From positions 1 through 35,428 of the forward strand of contig JAEWDX010000277.1 of NCBI GenBank assembly GCA_023389895.1: DNA of 35,428 nt. Direction: 5' to 3'. The notes beneath the pieces are model-generated. The model saw only the letters and a list, made by a program, of their open reading frames with translations, made no database searches and was not told the origin of the DNA. Shown one piece after another: positions 8,015 to 15,108 of this stretch (positions are counted from its first letter, which is position 1; each line of letters begins with the position of its first letter). The translations under genes and the position numbers were made by a program. This DNA comes from Bacillota bacterium (lineage in GTDB: Bacteria; Bacillota; Bacilli; Bacillales; Cytobacillaceae).

Positions 8015-9299
8015 CTTTTTTTCGACTCTGGGGGGAGAAGTGGCTTCTTTTATTTTTATTAGGGTATCTTTTCTACTGCTCTGTTGGAAAAGATGCTCCT
8101 TTCGCTTTCATTAGAGCAGCTTTTCTATTATTCTTTTGAAAAAGATGCTCCTTTCACTTCCATTAGAGCAGCTTCTCTCTTATTCTGTTGAAAAAGATGC
8201 TCCTTTCACTTCTATTAGAGCACCTTTTCTTCTACTCCTTTGAAAAAGATGCCCCTTTCGCTTTCATTGGAGCACCTTTCCTTCTATCCCGTTGGAAATG
8301 TTGCCCCTTTCGCTCCTATTAGAGCACCTTTTCTTTTACTCTGTTGAAAAAGATGCCCCTTTCACTTCCATTAGAGCAGCTTCTCTCTTCTTCTGTTGGA
8401 AATGTTGCTCCTTTCGCTTTCATTAGAGCAGCTTTTCTATTATTCTGTTGAAAAAGATGCTCCTTTCGCTTCCATTGGAGCACCTTTCCTTCTATCCCGT
8501 TGAAAATGTTGCTGCTTCCGCTCCTATTAGAGCACCTTTTCTTCTACTCCTTTGAAAAAGATGCCCCTTTCACTAGCATTAGAGCACCTTTTCTATTATT
8601 CTTTTGAAAATGTTGCTCCTTTCACCCCATTAGAGCACCTTTTCTTCTACTCCTTTGAAAAAGATGCCCCTTTCGCTAGTATTAGAGCACCTTTTCTTCT
8701 ACTCCTTTGAAAAAGTTGCCCCTTTCGCTAACATTAGAGCAGCTTTTCTATTATTCTTTTGAAAATGTTGCTCCTTCTGTTCCCATTAGAGCAGCTTTCC
8801 TCCTACTCCATTGAAAAAGTTGCCCCTTTCGCTCCTATTAGAGCACTTTTTCTTCTACTCCCTTGAAAAAGATGCCCCTTTCGCTCCTATTAGAGCACCT
8901 TTTCTTCTACTCCCTTGAAAAAGATGCCCCTTTCACTTCCATTAGAGCACCTTTTCTACTATTCCTTTGAAAAAGATGCCCCTTTCACTTCCATTAGAGC
9001 AGCTTCTCTCTTCTTCTGTTGGAAATGTCGCCTCTTTCGCTCCTATTAGAGCAGCTTTTCTACTACTCTGTTGAAAAAGATGCTCCTTTCACTTCCATTA
9101 GAACACCTTTTCTTCTATTCTTTTGAAAATGTTGCCTCTTTCGCTTTCATTAGAGCACCTTCTCTCTTATTCTTTTGAAAATGTTACCTCTTTCGCTTTC
9201 ATTAGAGCACCTTTTCTCTTCTTCTGTTGGAAATGTTGCTCCTTCTGTTCCCATTAGAGCAGCTTTTCTACTATTCCTTTGAAAAAGATGCCCCTTTTT
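8015..9299 (-). repeat. Tandem array B of the 52-bp repeat (about 24 units)
   Basis: The block CATTAGAGC (or TATTAGAGC) recurs every 52 bp: first bases at 8109, 8161, 8213, 8265, 8317 and so on to 9251. One single-base deletion occurs (8577 to 8628). A degenerate unit near 8057 and a partial one at 9270-9299 close the ends. Minus-strand consensus features per unit are GAAAAGGTGCTCTAATGG, a purine run, GGGGCATCTTTTTCA and AAGGAGTAG. Units differ in a few two-state positions (GCACC/GCAGC, GATGC/GTTGC, CAT/TAT), so copies are related but not freshly identical. Array A (2119-2405) is the same repeat in opposite orientation. Intrinsic terminators flank array B on both sides. There are no unique spacers, so this is not a CRISPR. 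Function unknown. Confidence 0.97.
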
Positions 9300-9310
9300 C
9301 AGTAAAAATA

Positions 9311-9360
9311 AAAAGGATATCCCGTAAGTCCAATGGTGGACGGTGGGATATCCTTTTCTT
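9311..9360 (-). terminator. Terminator of the SLH surface protein gene, possibly bidirectional
   Basis: AAAAGGATATCCC (9311-9323) and GGGATATCCTTTT (9345-9357) form a perfect 13-bp stem with a 21-nt loop. Minus-strand transcripts continue into TTTTTATTTTTAC. On the plus strand the arm ends in TTTTCTTC, so it may stop transcription from both sides. Confidence 0.88.
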
Positions 9361-9404
9361 CATATAATAGTTCGTTTGTTAATGAGCTAGCGTTTTCTTT
9401 GAAA

Positions 9405-11354
9405 TTAGTTCATTAATTTAGCTGTTGTTAAGAAATTAGCAAGGATTTTCGCCATTTCATCACGTTGTGTATATCCGTTTGGATCAAATTCTTTTGTTTC
9501 ACGTCCGGATACGATGTCAGCTTGGTATACAGCTTCGATTGCTTTTTTATTCCAAGCTTGAAGTTTACTAGCATCTTTGAAATCAGCAACTGTCTTTTTG
9601 CTATCAAGTTGAGATTTGTCATAGTTCACAAAGTTCAAGTTCATTGCACGCTCGATCATAACTGCAGCTTGAGCACGTGTAATTTTTTCCTTTGGAGCAA
9701 AGTTTCCGTTTCCAACGCCTTCAATTAAACCATGCTCAACAGCTGCCATGATTTCACCGTTTTCGTTGAACCATTCGTTGCCTTTAATATCTTTAAAGTT
9801 ATTATTATACTTCTCAGCTGGTAAACCTAATGCACGAACAAGTAAAACAGTGAATTCTGCACGAGTCATTTGATCTGCTGGCGCATATCCGTCAGCTGTT
9901 TTTCCTTTAACAATTAACTTATTAGCTAAAGTTTCGATATAACCTTTTGCCCAGCTATTCTCTTTCACATCTTTAAATGTGATATTGTTTTCAACAACTG
10001 TATATTTAGAGTTTGTTAAAGATTTAACCGTTGCTTTTTTACCATCAAAAATAGTTGGTAGTGAAGTAAGCGTTCCATTATCATTCACGCGTACAGCAAC
10101 TGAATTTCCTTTACTAAAGTCTTTTGTTCCTACAAGTACACGCTCAACATATGTACTGAATGCAGTAACTGGAACCTTCTTGTCACCAGCCTCTGCTTGG
10201 ATTATGAATTCCACTACACTTGAAGCACTATTTTTCACGTCAGCCTTTACAACGTTAACATAGACAGAAATTTTCACATCTTTCGCAGCGACGCCAAGCT
10301 GATTAGCTAAACTAGCAATATCGATTTCTGTAACTGGAATCTTGTAAACCGCAGCATCTGTTTCAATGGCAACGATTGTATTTTTGTTTTTCTTAGCAGC
10401 TTCTGTAAATAACGCACCTGCGATTTCAGCTTTGGCAATCTTACCATCTGTTACTTTCGCAAGCTTAATCGTGATAACATTGTTTTTCTCAGTAATAGCG
10501 TTCACGATTCCTTGAACTTGTGCATCAGAAATTGAAGTGATTACTTCGTTCCCTTTATTTTGAACTGTTGTTGAACCACCAGGTAGGGAAACGTTTCCGC
10601 CACCATCGATTGCACCGCTACCGCCGCTACCACCATTTCCAGTAGGAGGCTGAACTGTTTTAAGAGCATTGACTAAAGCTTGTCTAGCCTTGCCATTTGG
10701 GTCGATTTTTCCATTAATATCTTTAGCAACATTTATTGATTCAGTAACATTTACTGCTTTTTTGAAGCTAGTAAATAACGCACTATTTTCATCTTTTGTT
10801 CCTTCATCTAAAATAGCTGCCGTTAGATAATCTTCAAATTGACTATTAGATGTACTTCCTAAATCTTTTCCTTTAATTCTATTTAAAAAATTATTTTGCA
10901 CATCAGTAATAAAGCCAACAAGTTTTTCAGTCGTTACTTCAGGACCAAAAACATCTTGGACATCTGATTTATGATTTGTACGGAAAGCATCAAGTTGCTC
11001 TTTTACATTTAGAACTGTTACACTTGCAAATACCTTTGTGATATCTTTCAAAAGCTTAATTTCTGCATCAGGTGCTTTTTCACCTTTTTCAGAAATTCTC
11101 TTAGCATACGCTTCCCATTGAGGCTCACTAATTGTATTAAACTCGGCTCTAGCATCAGAAATTGCTTTCTTATCCTTCTGGTCTAAAGAACTGTAAATCC
11201 CTTCAAGATAATCAATTAAATCATAAGCAGCATCGTTTGTCGCTGCCTCTACCTTCACAGGTGTTGAAAATGTTGATGCGGCAAATGGCGATAGTGCGAT
11301 AGATGCAGCTAATATCGCTTTCATTGCTTTGTTACTAAATGGATATTTTTTCAT
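9405..11354 (-). CDS. SLH-domain surface (S-layer-like) protein
   Basis: 649 residues. A signal peptide (about 1-38, ending VEAA) is followed by a mostly helical domain (about 40-235) and a Gly/Ser linker (about 238-262, GGSGGSGAIDGGG). A beta-rich domain (about 265-455) comes next, then three C-terminal SLH motifs (about 458-507, 518-570, 588-645, with TRAEFTVLL, TRAQAAVMI and QRDEMAKIL). The SLH motifs should dock it non-covalently to pyruvylated secondary wall polymer. The domain before the SLH set resembles in layout the same position of the subtilase at 31.5-35.4 kb: a propeptide-like beta segment ending in VVEN/VVEKxxTFKD. GAGGTG precedes the ATG at a good distance. There are no Cys residues, as is usual in S-layer-type proteins. 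Whether it forms a lattice or is a minor surface protein cannot be told. Confidence 0.87.
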   Translation of the reverse strand: MKKYPFSNKAMKAILAASIALSPFAASTFSTPVKVEAATNDAAYDLIDYLEGIYSSLDQKDKKAISDARAEFNTISEPQWEAYAKRISEKGEKAPDAEIKLLKDITKVFASVTVLNVKEQLDAFRTNHKSDVQDVFGPEVTTEKLVGFITDVQNNFLNRIKGKDLGSTSNSQFEDYLTAAILDEGTKDENSALFTSFKKAVNVTESINVAKDINGKIDPNGKARQALVNALKTVQPPTGNGGSGGSGAIDGGGNVSLPGGSTTVQNKGNEVITSISDAQVQGIVNAITEKNNVITIKLAKVTDGKIAKAEIAGALFTEAAKKNKNTIVAIETDAAVYKIPVTEIDIASLANQLGVAAKDVKISVYVNVVKADVKNSASSVVEFIIQAEAGDKKVPVTAFSTYVERVLVGTKDFSKGNSVAVRVNDNGTLTSLPTIFDGKKATVKSLTNSKYTVVENNITFKDVKENSWAKGYIETLANKLIVKGKTADGYAPADQMTRAEFTVLLVRALGLPAEKYNNNFKDIKGNEWFNENGEIMAAVEHGLIEGVGNGNFAPKEKITRAQAAVMIERAMNLNFVNYDKSQLDSKKTVADFKDASKLQAWNKKAIEAVYQADIVSGRETKEFDPNGYTQRDEMAKILANFLTTAKLMN

Positions 11355-11425
11355 CTTTTCACCTCATAATTTTTTTTTGCACATATTCGTTACTACTATA
11401 TGCACAAATTGTCAAAAATTGTTCT

Positions 11426-11434
11426 ATTATACCA
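11426..11434 (-). promoter_or_regulatory. Extended -10 of the SLH surface protein gene
   Basis: On the minus strand TGGTATAAT reads as an extended -10 hexamer (TG-n-TATAAT) about 70 bp before the start codon. No good -35 is present at the right distance. A TTGACA at 11410-11415 closer to the gene lacks a good -10. Confidence 0.45.
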
Positions 11435-11603
11435 TAATCATACTAGTTATTCGGAAGATAATCAATTAAAATAGGATTATTTTATTAGTTCTTTTATCCC
11501 AATTCATACTATACCTATCAAGTTGCATCTTACTTTTCATTTAGTGATATGATATATTTTTAGAGACTATAGGAATATTATTGAGAAAGGAGTAGGTCCC
11601 TGA

Positions 11604-12272
11604 ATGAAAAAGTGGAAAATAATATTGTCGATTTTCGTCCTTTTGATATTAGGCGGAGTAGGTACAATTTACTATCTCTTCGAATTGAAAGAATATGATG
11701 TCGCTGATGAAAGGGTAGAGGAAATTATAGATTCCGAGTATGACATTGTGTTGCCTGATGACAATAACACAACTGAGGCTAGTGGTGTAGCTGAATCCGG
11801 GAAACAGTCACCCAGCACAGACGGTGTCACAGATTCAAATAGTACATCTGCTCAGAATGACGGATCGAACCAAAATGGAGAGGCTGCTTCGACGAATCAA
11901 CCAACTGTAGAAACTGAAATTACTGTTGCTTCAATAAAAGAAAAATACCGACCTTCATTTGAGAATTTACAAAATCAGGCGAACGGAAAAATAGATTCAC
12001 TTATCAACAAAGCGTACAATGAATATAAAGCAAAGAAGAATAATGGTGAAAGCATCTCCTTTGGATACTTCTATCAGAAATATCAAGGAGCAGGTCAGGC
12101 ACTTGAGGATAAGACCGATGGCGCTTTCCAAATCATTTACAAAGCACTACAGAATGACCTAGAGACAAATGGCTTTAGTAAATCACATGCGGATGAATTT
12201 CTTAAACAGTACGATGTAGCTAAATCCGAACGTGAATCAGCTCTTTTAAAAAAGGCGAAGGAAGCATTATAA
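11604..12272 (+). CDS. Membrane-anchored extracytoplasmic protein of unknown function
   Basis: 222 residues, not recognised as a known family. The N-terminus (KKWKIILSIFVLLILGGVGTIYYLF type, residues 2-26) is a signal anchor or uncleaved membrane helix without a lipobox Cys. It is followed by an acidic segment (about 30-55), a low-complexity Ser/Thr/Asn/Gln linker (about 56-105) and a charged helical domain (about 108-222, rich in Lys, Glu and Asn, ending KSERESALLKKAKEAL). The layout suggests a short stalk holding a helical domain outside the membrane. AAAGGAG lies 11 nt before the ATG. It is transcribed divergently from the SLH surface protein gene and followed by a terminator, so a link to surface protein display or wall metabolism is possible but only by context. 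Confidence 0.8.
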   Translation: MKKWKIILSIFVLLILGGVGTIYYLFELKEYDVADERVEEIIDSEYDIVLPDDNNTTEASGVAESGKQSPSTDGVTDSNSTSAQNDGSNQNGEAASTNQPTVETEITVASIKEKYRPSFENLQNQANGKIDSLINKAYNEYKAKKNNGESISFGYFYQKYQGAGQALEDKTDGAFQIIYKALQNDLETNGFSKSHADEFLKQYDVAKSERESALLKKAKEAL

Positions 12273-12283
12273 TACATAGCGCA

Positions 12284-12330
12284 ATCATTTAGATTTGTTC
12301 ACTGTTGCTCTATCTAATGATATTGTTGTT
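12284..12330 (+). terminator. Probable terminator of the unknown membrane-anchored protein gene
   Basis: ATCATTTAGAT (12284-12294) pairs with ATCTAATGAT (12312-12321), ten pairs with one bulged T and a 17-nt loop, followed by ATTGTTGTT. It begins 12 nt after the stop. Confidence 0.6.
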
Positions 12331-12341
12331 CGCAAGTACCT

Positions 12342-12406
12342 CCTTATGTGTATACGTTCACAACGTTATTCGTACCGAATCTTACCTCGTTCGTATACAT
12401 GTAAGG
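12342..12406. other. Large structured inverted repeat, unassigned
   Basis: CCTTATGTGTATACG (12342-12356) and CGTATACATGTAAGG (12392-12406) pair over 15 positions, counting two G-U pairs. The loop contains a small perfect hairpin (ATTCG-TAC-CGAAT). A-rich sequence rather than a T-run follows on the plus strand, so it does not look like a plus-strand terminator. It lies in the convergent gap between the unknown membrane protein gene and the VanZ gene. Confidence 0.55.
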
Positions 12407-12408
12407 CT

Positions 12409-12456
12409 AAAAAATAAAGCTTTTTATGATGGAAAAGCCTGTGGGCGGTCATCATA
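12409..12456 (-). terminator. Probable terminator of the VanZ-family gene
   Basis: On the minus strand TATGATG and CATCATA (12425-12431 and 12450-12456) form the stem, followed by AAAAAGCTTTATTTTTTAG. It is more than 120 bp beyond the VanZ stop. The stem is short, so the call is moderate. Confidence 0.45.
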
Positions 12457-12578
12457 GAGCGACTATAGTCCTGATTCGCTTACCTCCACGGACATTTCCG
12501 ATATTATTCTACAATAACTTTTACAAATTTAAGCATGTAAGATTCTTGCTTCAAATCTACTCACTTCTGCCGCTGCAT

Positions 12579-13061
12579 TTATTTTCTCAAGTAATAAAGG
12601 ATGATCCCAACTATAATCCCAAACATACCGCCTAAAGAATCCAGCATAACATCCTCAATTAATGGCGTTCTACCGCCTGTTAAACTTTGGTGAAATTCAT
12701 CAAAGGCTGCGTACATTCCTACAAATATAAGCGCAATTAAAATACCCCTTCTTTTCTTTTTAAAAGTAAGATAAAGGGCTCTAATCGTTAAAAATCCTAA
12801 TAAAAAGAAAATGAAGAAATGAGCACCTTTTCGAATAAAAAATTCGATAAAGTTGTAGGTTCCGAGAGCCGCAACACTAACTTCTCTCCCACTATAATGA
12901 AAAGATATTGTAGAAAAGTATTTACCTATCACGTCAAGCGCTTTTACACTTTCTAAAAACGGAATGAGGCTTTGCTTTGAATAGGGCTGTGAAGAAAAAT
13001 AAAATATTAATCCTCCAACTAAAAGGATGGGGAGCCAAACTTTCAATAAACTCCTATACAT
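12579..13061 (-). CDS. VanZ-family membrane protein
   Basis: 160 residues with four predicted membrane helices: about 9-24, 75-95, 105-125 and 140-157. The VanZ family pattern is visible as RKGAHFFIFFLLGFL (about 78-92), AAFDEFHQSLTGGRTPLIED (about 118-137) and DSLGGMFGIIVG. VanZ itself gives low-level teicoplanin resistance. Most chromosomal Firmicute homologues have no proven role. Here the nearby wall genes suggest a lipid-linked or envelope function, which is inference. The start codon overlaps the end of the upstream small ORF (13054-13212), so the two are likely co-expressed and coupled. Confidence 0.88.
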   Translation of the reverse strand: MYRSLLKVWLPILLVGGLIFYFSSQPYSKQSLIPFLESVKALDVIGKYFSTISFHYSGREVSVAALGTYNFIEFFIRKGAHFFIFFLLGFLTIRALYLTFKKKRRGILIALIFVGMYAAFDEFHQSLTGGRTPLIEDVMLDSLGGMFGIIVGIILYYLRK

Positions 13062-13212
13062 CTTGTTTAATGATAAATTCTAATTTATTTGTCAATTCAT
13101 CAAAATAATCTTTAAGAGAAAGATCCTGGTTCGTAATACCCGTTTCATAAAATTCTTTCAGTAGTTCAGCGAACTCTTCGGGAATATTCGGGATCGCTGT
13201 ATTCATCGTCAA
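13054..13212 (-). CDS. Small protein (52 codons), first gene of the VanZ unit
   Basis: An open frame on the minus strand begins at TTG 13212 (or ATG 13206, 50 residues, MNTAIPNIPEEFAELLKEFY) and ends at TAG 13054-13056, inside the first codons of the VanZ gene. GGAGAGGTG lies 9 nt before the TTG and 15 nt before the ATG, which favours TTG. A TATAAT box (13248-13253) lies upstream. The product is soluble, acidic and helical in appearance, with EEFAELLKEFYETG and DYFDELTNKLEF-like amphipathic stretches. I do not recognise a family. The overlap with vanZ, a good ribosome site and a promoter all argue that it is real. Confidence 0.65.
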   Translation of the reverse strand: MTMNTAIPNIPEEFAELLKEFYETGITNQDLSLKDYFDELTNKLEFIIKQDV

Positions 13213-13247
13213 CAAATTGTGCACCTCTCCATTTCCTATTTTTACGT

Positions 13248-13253
13248 ATTATA
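13248..13253 (-). promoter_or_regulatory. -10 box of the small ORF-VanZ unit
   Basis: The minus strand reads TAGTATAATACG, a perfect TATAAT about 36 nt before the TTG start. The -35 region is not well conserved. Confidence 0.45.
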
Positions 13254-13439
13254 CTATTTATCGGAGGGAAATCCTACTAAAAACCTATTATCCTTTTTAA
13301 GACTCTTTAACTCTAGCATAATGTGACTCTATCTTTTTTATTTCGTTCGCAGCCCAGTGTTTTTGATCCACATCTTTAAAAATAAAAAGTGAAAAAGACT
13401 GAAAAAAACATAAGCATAGTTCAAGAAAATATTTGGAAT

Positions 13440-13645
13440 ACACTTTCACACTCTCGATAGGTTAGTCACTATATTCCGATTGTTTGCCCGCTTTATATAG
13501 AAAAGCGAGCTTAATAACCTCGGGTGGCAAAAGTCGATATTGTGTAACATCCGACTCCTCGGTGGGAGAATCATGCCTGCAGAGGCTCCATATCAAGTGT
13601 CATGGCTCAACTCACTTTTATTAGGGCAAGCGTTTTAAAAGAAAT
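13440..13645. other. Non-coding island with RNA-like structure, unassigned
   Basis: The 13213-13721 gap holds no convincing gene. Within it, 13512-13615 is clearly richer in G and C than the AT-rich surroundings and contains several foldable parts. These are GCCCGCTTT/AAAGCGAGC (around 13487-13512, one mismatch), AGTCG/CGACT with a 14-15-nt interior that partly pairs, and GCCT-GCAG-AGGC nested in GGAG/CTCC. The following GCTCAACTCACTTTTATTAG segment resembles a decayed copy of the 52-bp repeat. It lies downstream of the last exopolysaccharide gene. Strand and identity are unknown, and I could not match it to a riboswitch or ncRNA I know. Confidence 0.4.
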
Positions 13646-13721
13646 TAACTATTAAGTGTCCAAAAAAATTGACATAACTCCACTATTATTCTTTTTTAAT
13701 CAGTGTGTTGATAACCAATAA

Positions 13722-15008
13722 CTATAAGAGTATAACATTACCTATTAATAACCACATTAATACTAAAAGCAGCGAAATAATGAGTATAGAATTGTTTCCT
13801 TCTAATGTCTTTCTTTCAAAAATAACCGTCTGTATTATAATACTTATCATCCAACAAAGAATAATTGTAAATGAATAGGGAGAAAAACTATAAGTTATAA
13901 AAGTTAATATAATAAATGAAATATTAGTAATAAGAGAAGTTATCACTAAAAATTTGTATTTTCCTTTAGCTTGTAAATATTCATAACTTAAATTTCCTTG
14001 AGCAATTAATACTATTGTTATTAACATAAATACATATAATAATATATCCTCTTTACTAGTTAAAATACCGTTTAATATATAATTATTGACCCATGGGTAA
14101 ATAAGAATTAAAATCGTATAAAGAATTGTATAAAAAAGCCAACTAATACTGATAAATTTTTTATTTTTATTTAACTCAGATGAGTTACTTGCGAAATACG
14201 AAAAAACAACCATTCCTAACCCATTAGAAAAAAACCATATTTTAGATAATAGATCGTAAGCACTTCTATATATTCCCAATCCCTGTAGTCCAAATAATTT
14301 AGATATTACTAATGAAATCATACCATTAAGATTTATTTGCAGTGCTTGTGTACATGACAATAAGATCGATTCTTTATATAAGCCAAAAACATTTTTAATG
14401 TTAGATTTACTGAGACTTCTCAAATTAAATATAACTATACTCTCTTTAAGAATAGATCTTGATAACTTTATATCAAAAAATCTCCTTATGGCCATAAAAA
14501 TAATTAAAATATAAACATTTTGAGTAAATAAAGAACCTAAAATCAATATTAAGTAACGAATTAGTCCAGATATAGAGTTAAACAAGCTTAATCTCTCAAA
14601 GTTTTTATGTGCTCTTGCATATGCCGAATATATTTTAGTCGGTAAAAAAAATATATATTCAATTGATGCAATAATACCTATAAATGCTCCTTTTCTCCAA
14701 TCTTCTTCAAGTAAAAAATACATAATAAAAATAATTATAGGCAAACATAAAATAACCATCACCGTCGTAACATAATAAAAATTACTAATTAACTCGTCAA
14801 CTTTATTAGTTTTCTGAGCGATTAATCTGATTAAGTGCTTAAGAACACCTAGTTCAAAAACGGTAAAGTAAGAGGCAATAGTTAGATATAGTGCATAGAG
14901 ACCGTAGCCATCTGTACCAATATTACCCAACAAAATGGGGACTGTTATAATACCTAATAATCCGAGGATTAAATTACTACTGTATACTGATAATAGTTTT
15001 TTTATCAT
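13722..15008 (-). CDS. Wzx-type oligosaccharide flippase
   Basis: 428 residues, polytopic, with roughly twelve hydrophobic segments. The N-terminal MIKKLLSVYSSNLILGLLGI and the GTDGYGLYALYLTIASYFTV stretch (about 31-50) are typical of the polysaccharide synthase/Wzx branch of MOP flippases. It would carry the undecaprenyl-linked repeat unit to the outer face for polymerisation by the EpsG-type protein two genes upstream. It is the last gene of the operon, 100 bp after the GT2 gene. GAGAAGG precedes the ATG. The gene is very AT-rich with many Ile/Asn/Lys codons, as are the genes before it, which suggests acquisition from elsewhere. It is distinct from the SpoVB-like flippase at the left edge. 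Confidence 0.88.
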   Translation of the reverse strand: MIKKLLSVYSSNLILGLLGIITVPILLGNIGTDGYGLYALYLTIASYFTVFELGVLKHLIRLIAQKTNKVDELISNFYYVTTVMVILCLPIIIFIMYFLLEEDWRKGAFIGIIASIEYIFFLPTKIYSAYARAHKNFERLSLFNSISGLIRYLILILGSLFTQNVYILIIFMAIRRFFDIKLSRSILKESIVIFNLRSLSKSNIKNVFGLYKESILLSCTQALQINLNGMISLVISKLFGLQGLGIYRSAYDLLSKIWFFSNGLGMVVFSYFASNSSELNKNKKFISISWLFYTILYTILILIYPWVNNYILNGILTSKEDILLYVFMLITIVLIAQGNLSYEYLQAKGKYKFLVITSLITNISFIILTFITYSFSPYSFTIILCWMISIIIQTVIFERKTLEGNNSILIISLLLVLMWLLIGNVILL

Positions 15009-15108
15009 TAAATACCTTCTCTAATAAATAGTACTGTTTTTCAAGGAATTAAAGTTAATTTCAACTTTTAAGTTTTTTATTTTACAAATAAATAGCATTT
15101 ATGTTAAA

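Noticed and set aside
7945..8139. A 64-codon plus-strand frame after the LysM gene
   Set aside because: It runs through the terminator into the repeat array, is low in complexity and has no ribosome site.
8015..9299. Array B as a CRISPR array
   Set aside because: The whole 52-bp unit repeats with small drift; there are no unique spacers, no conserved short palindromic repeat and no cas genes.
9428..9622. A minus-strand 64-codon frame inside the SLH surface gene
   Set aside because: It is an out-of-frame shadow of the SLH coding region.
12426..12635. A 69-codon plus-strand frame before and across the VanZ 3' end
   Set aside because: It starts within a hairpin, lacks a ribosome site and is mostly antisense to the VanZ gene.
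13505..13530. T-box antiterminator-like GGGTGGCA
   Set aside because: The rest of the T-box consensus (ACCGCG), a specifier loop and a downstream aminoacyl or amino-acid gene are missing.
13650..13680. Possible insertion-sequence end (GTGTCCAAAAAAATTGACAT)
   Set aside because: No matching second end, transposase fragment or target duplication was found; the resemblance is too weak to call.
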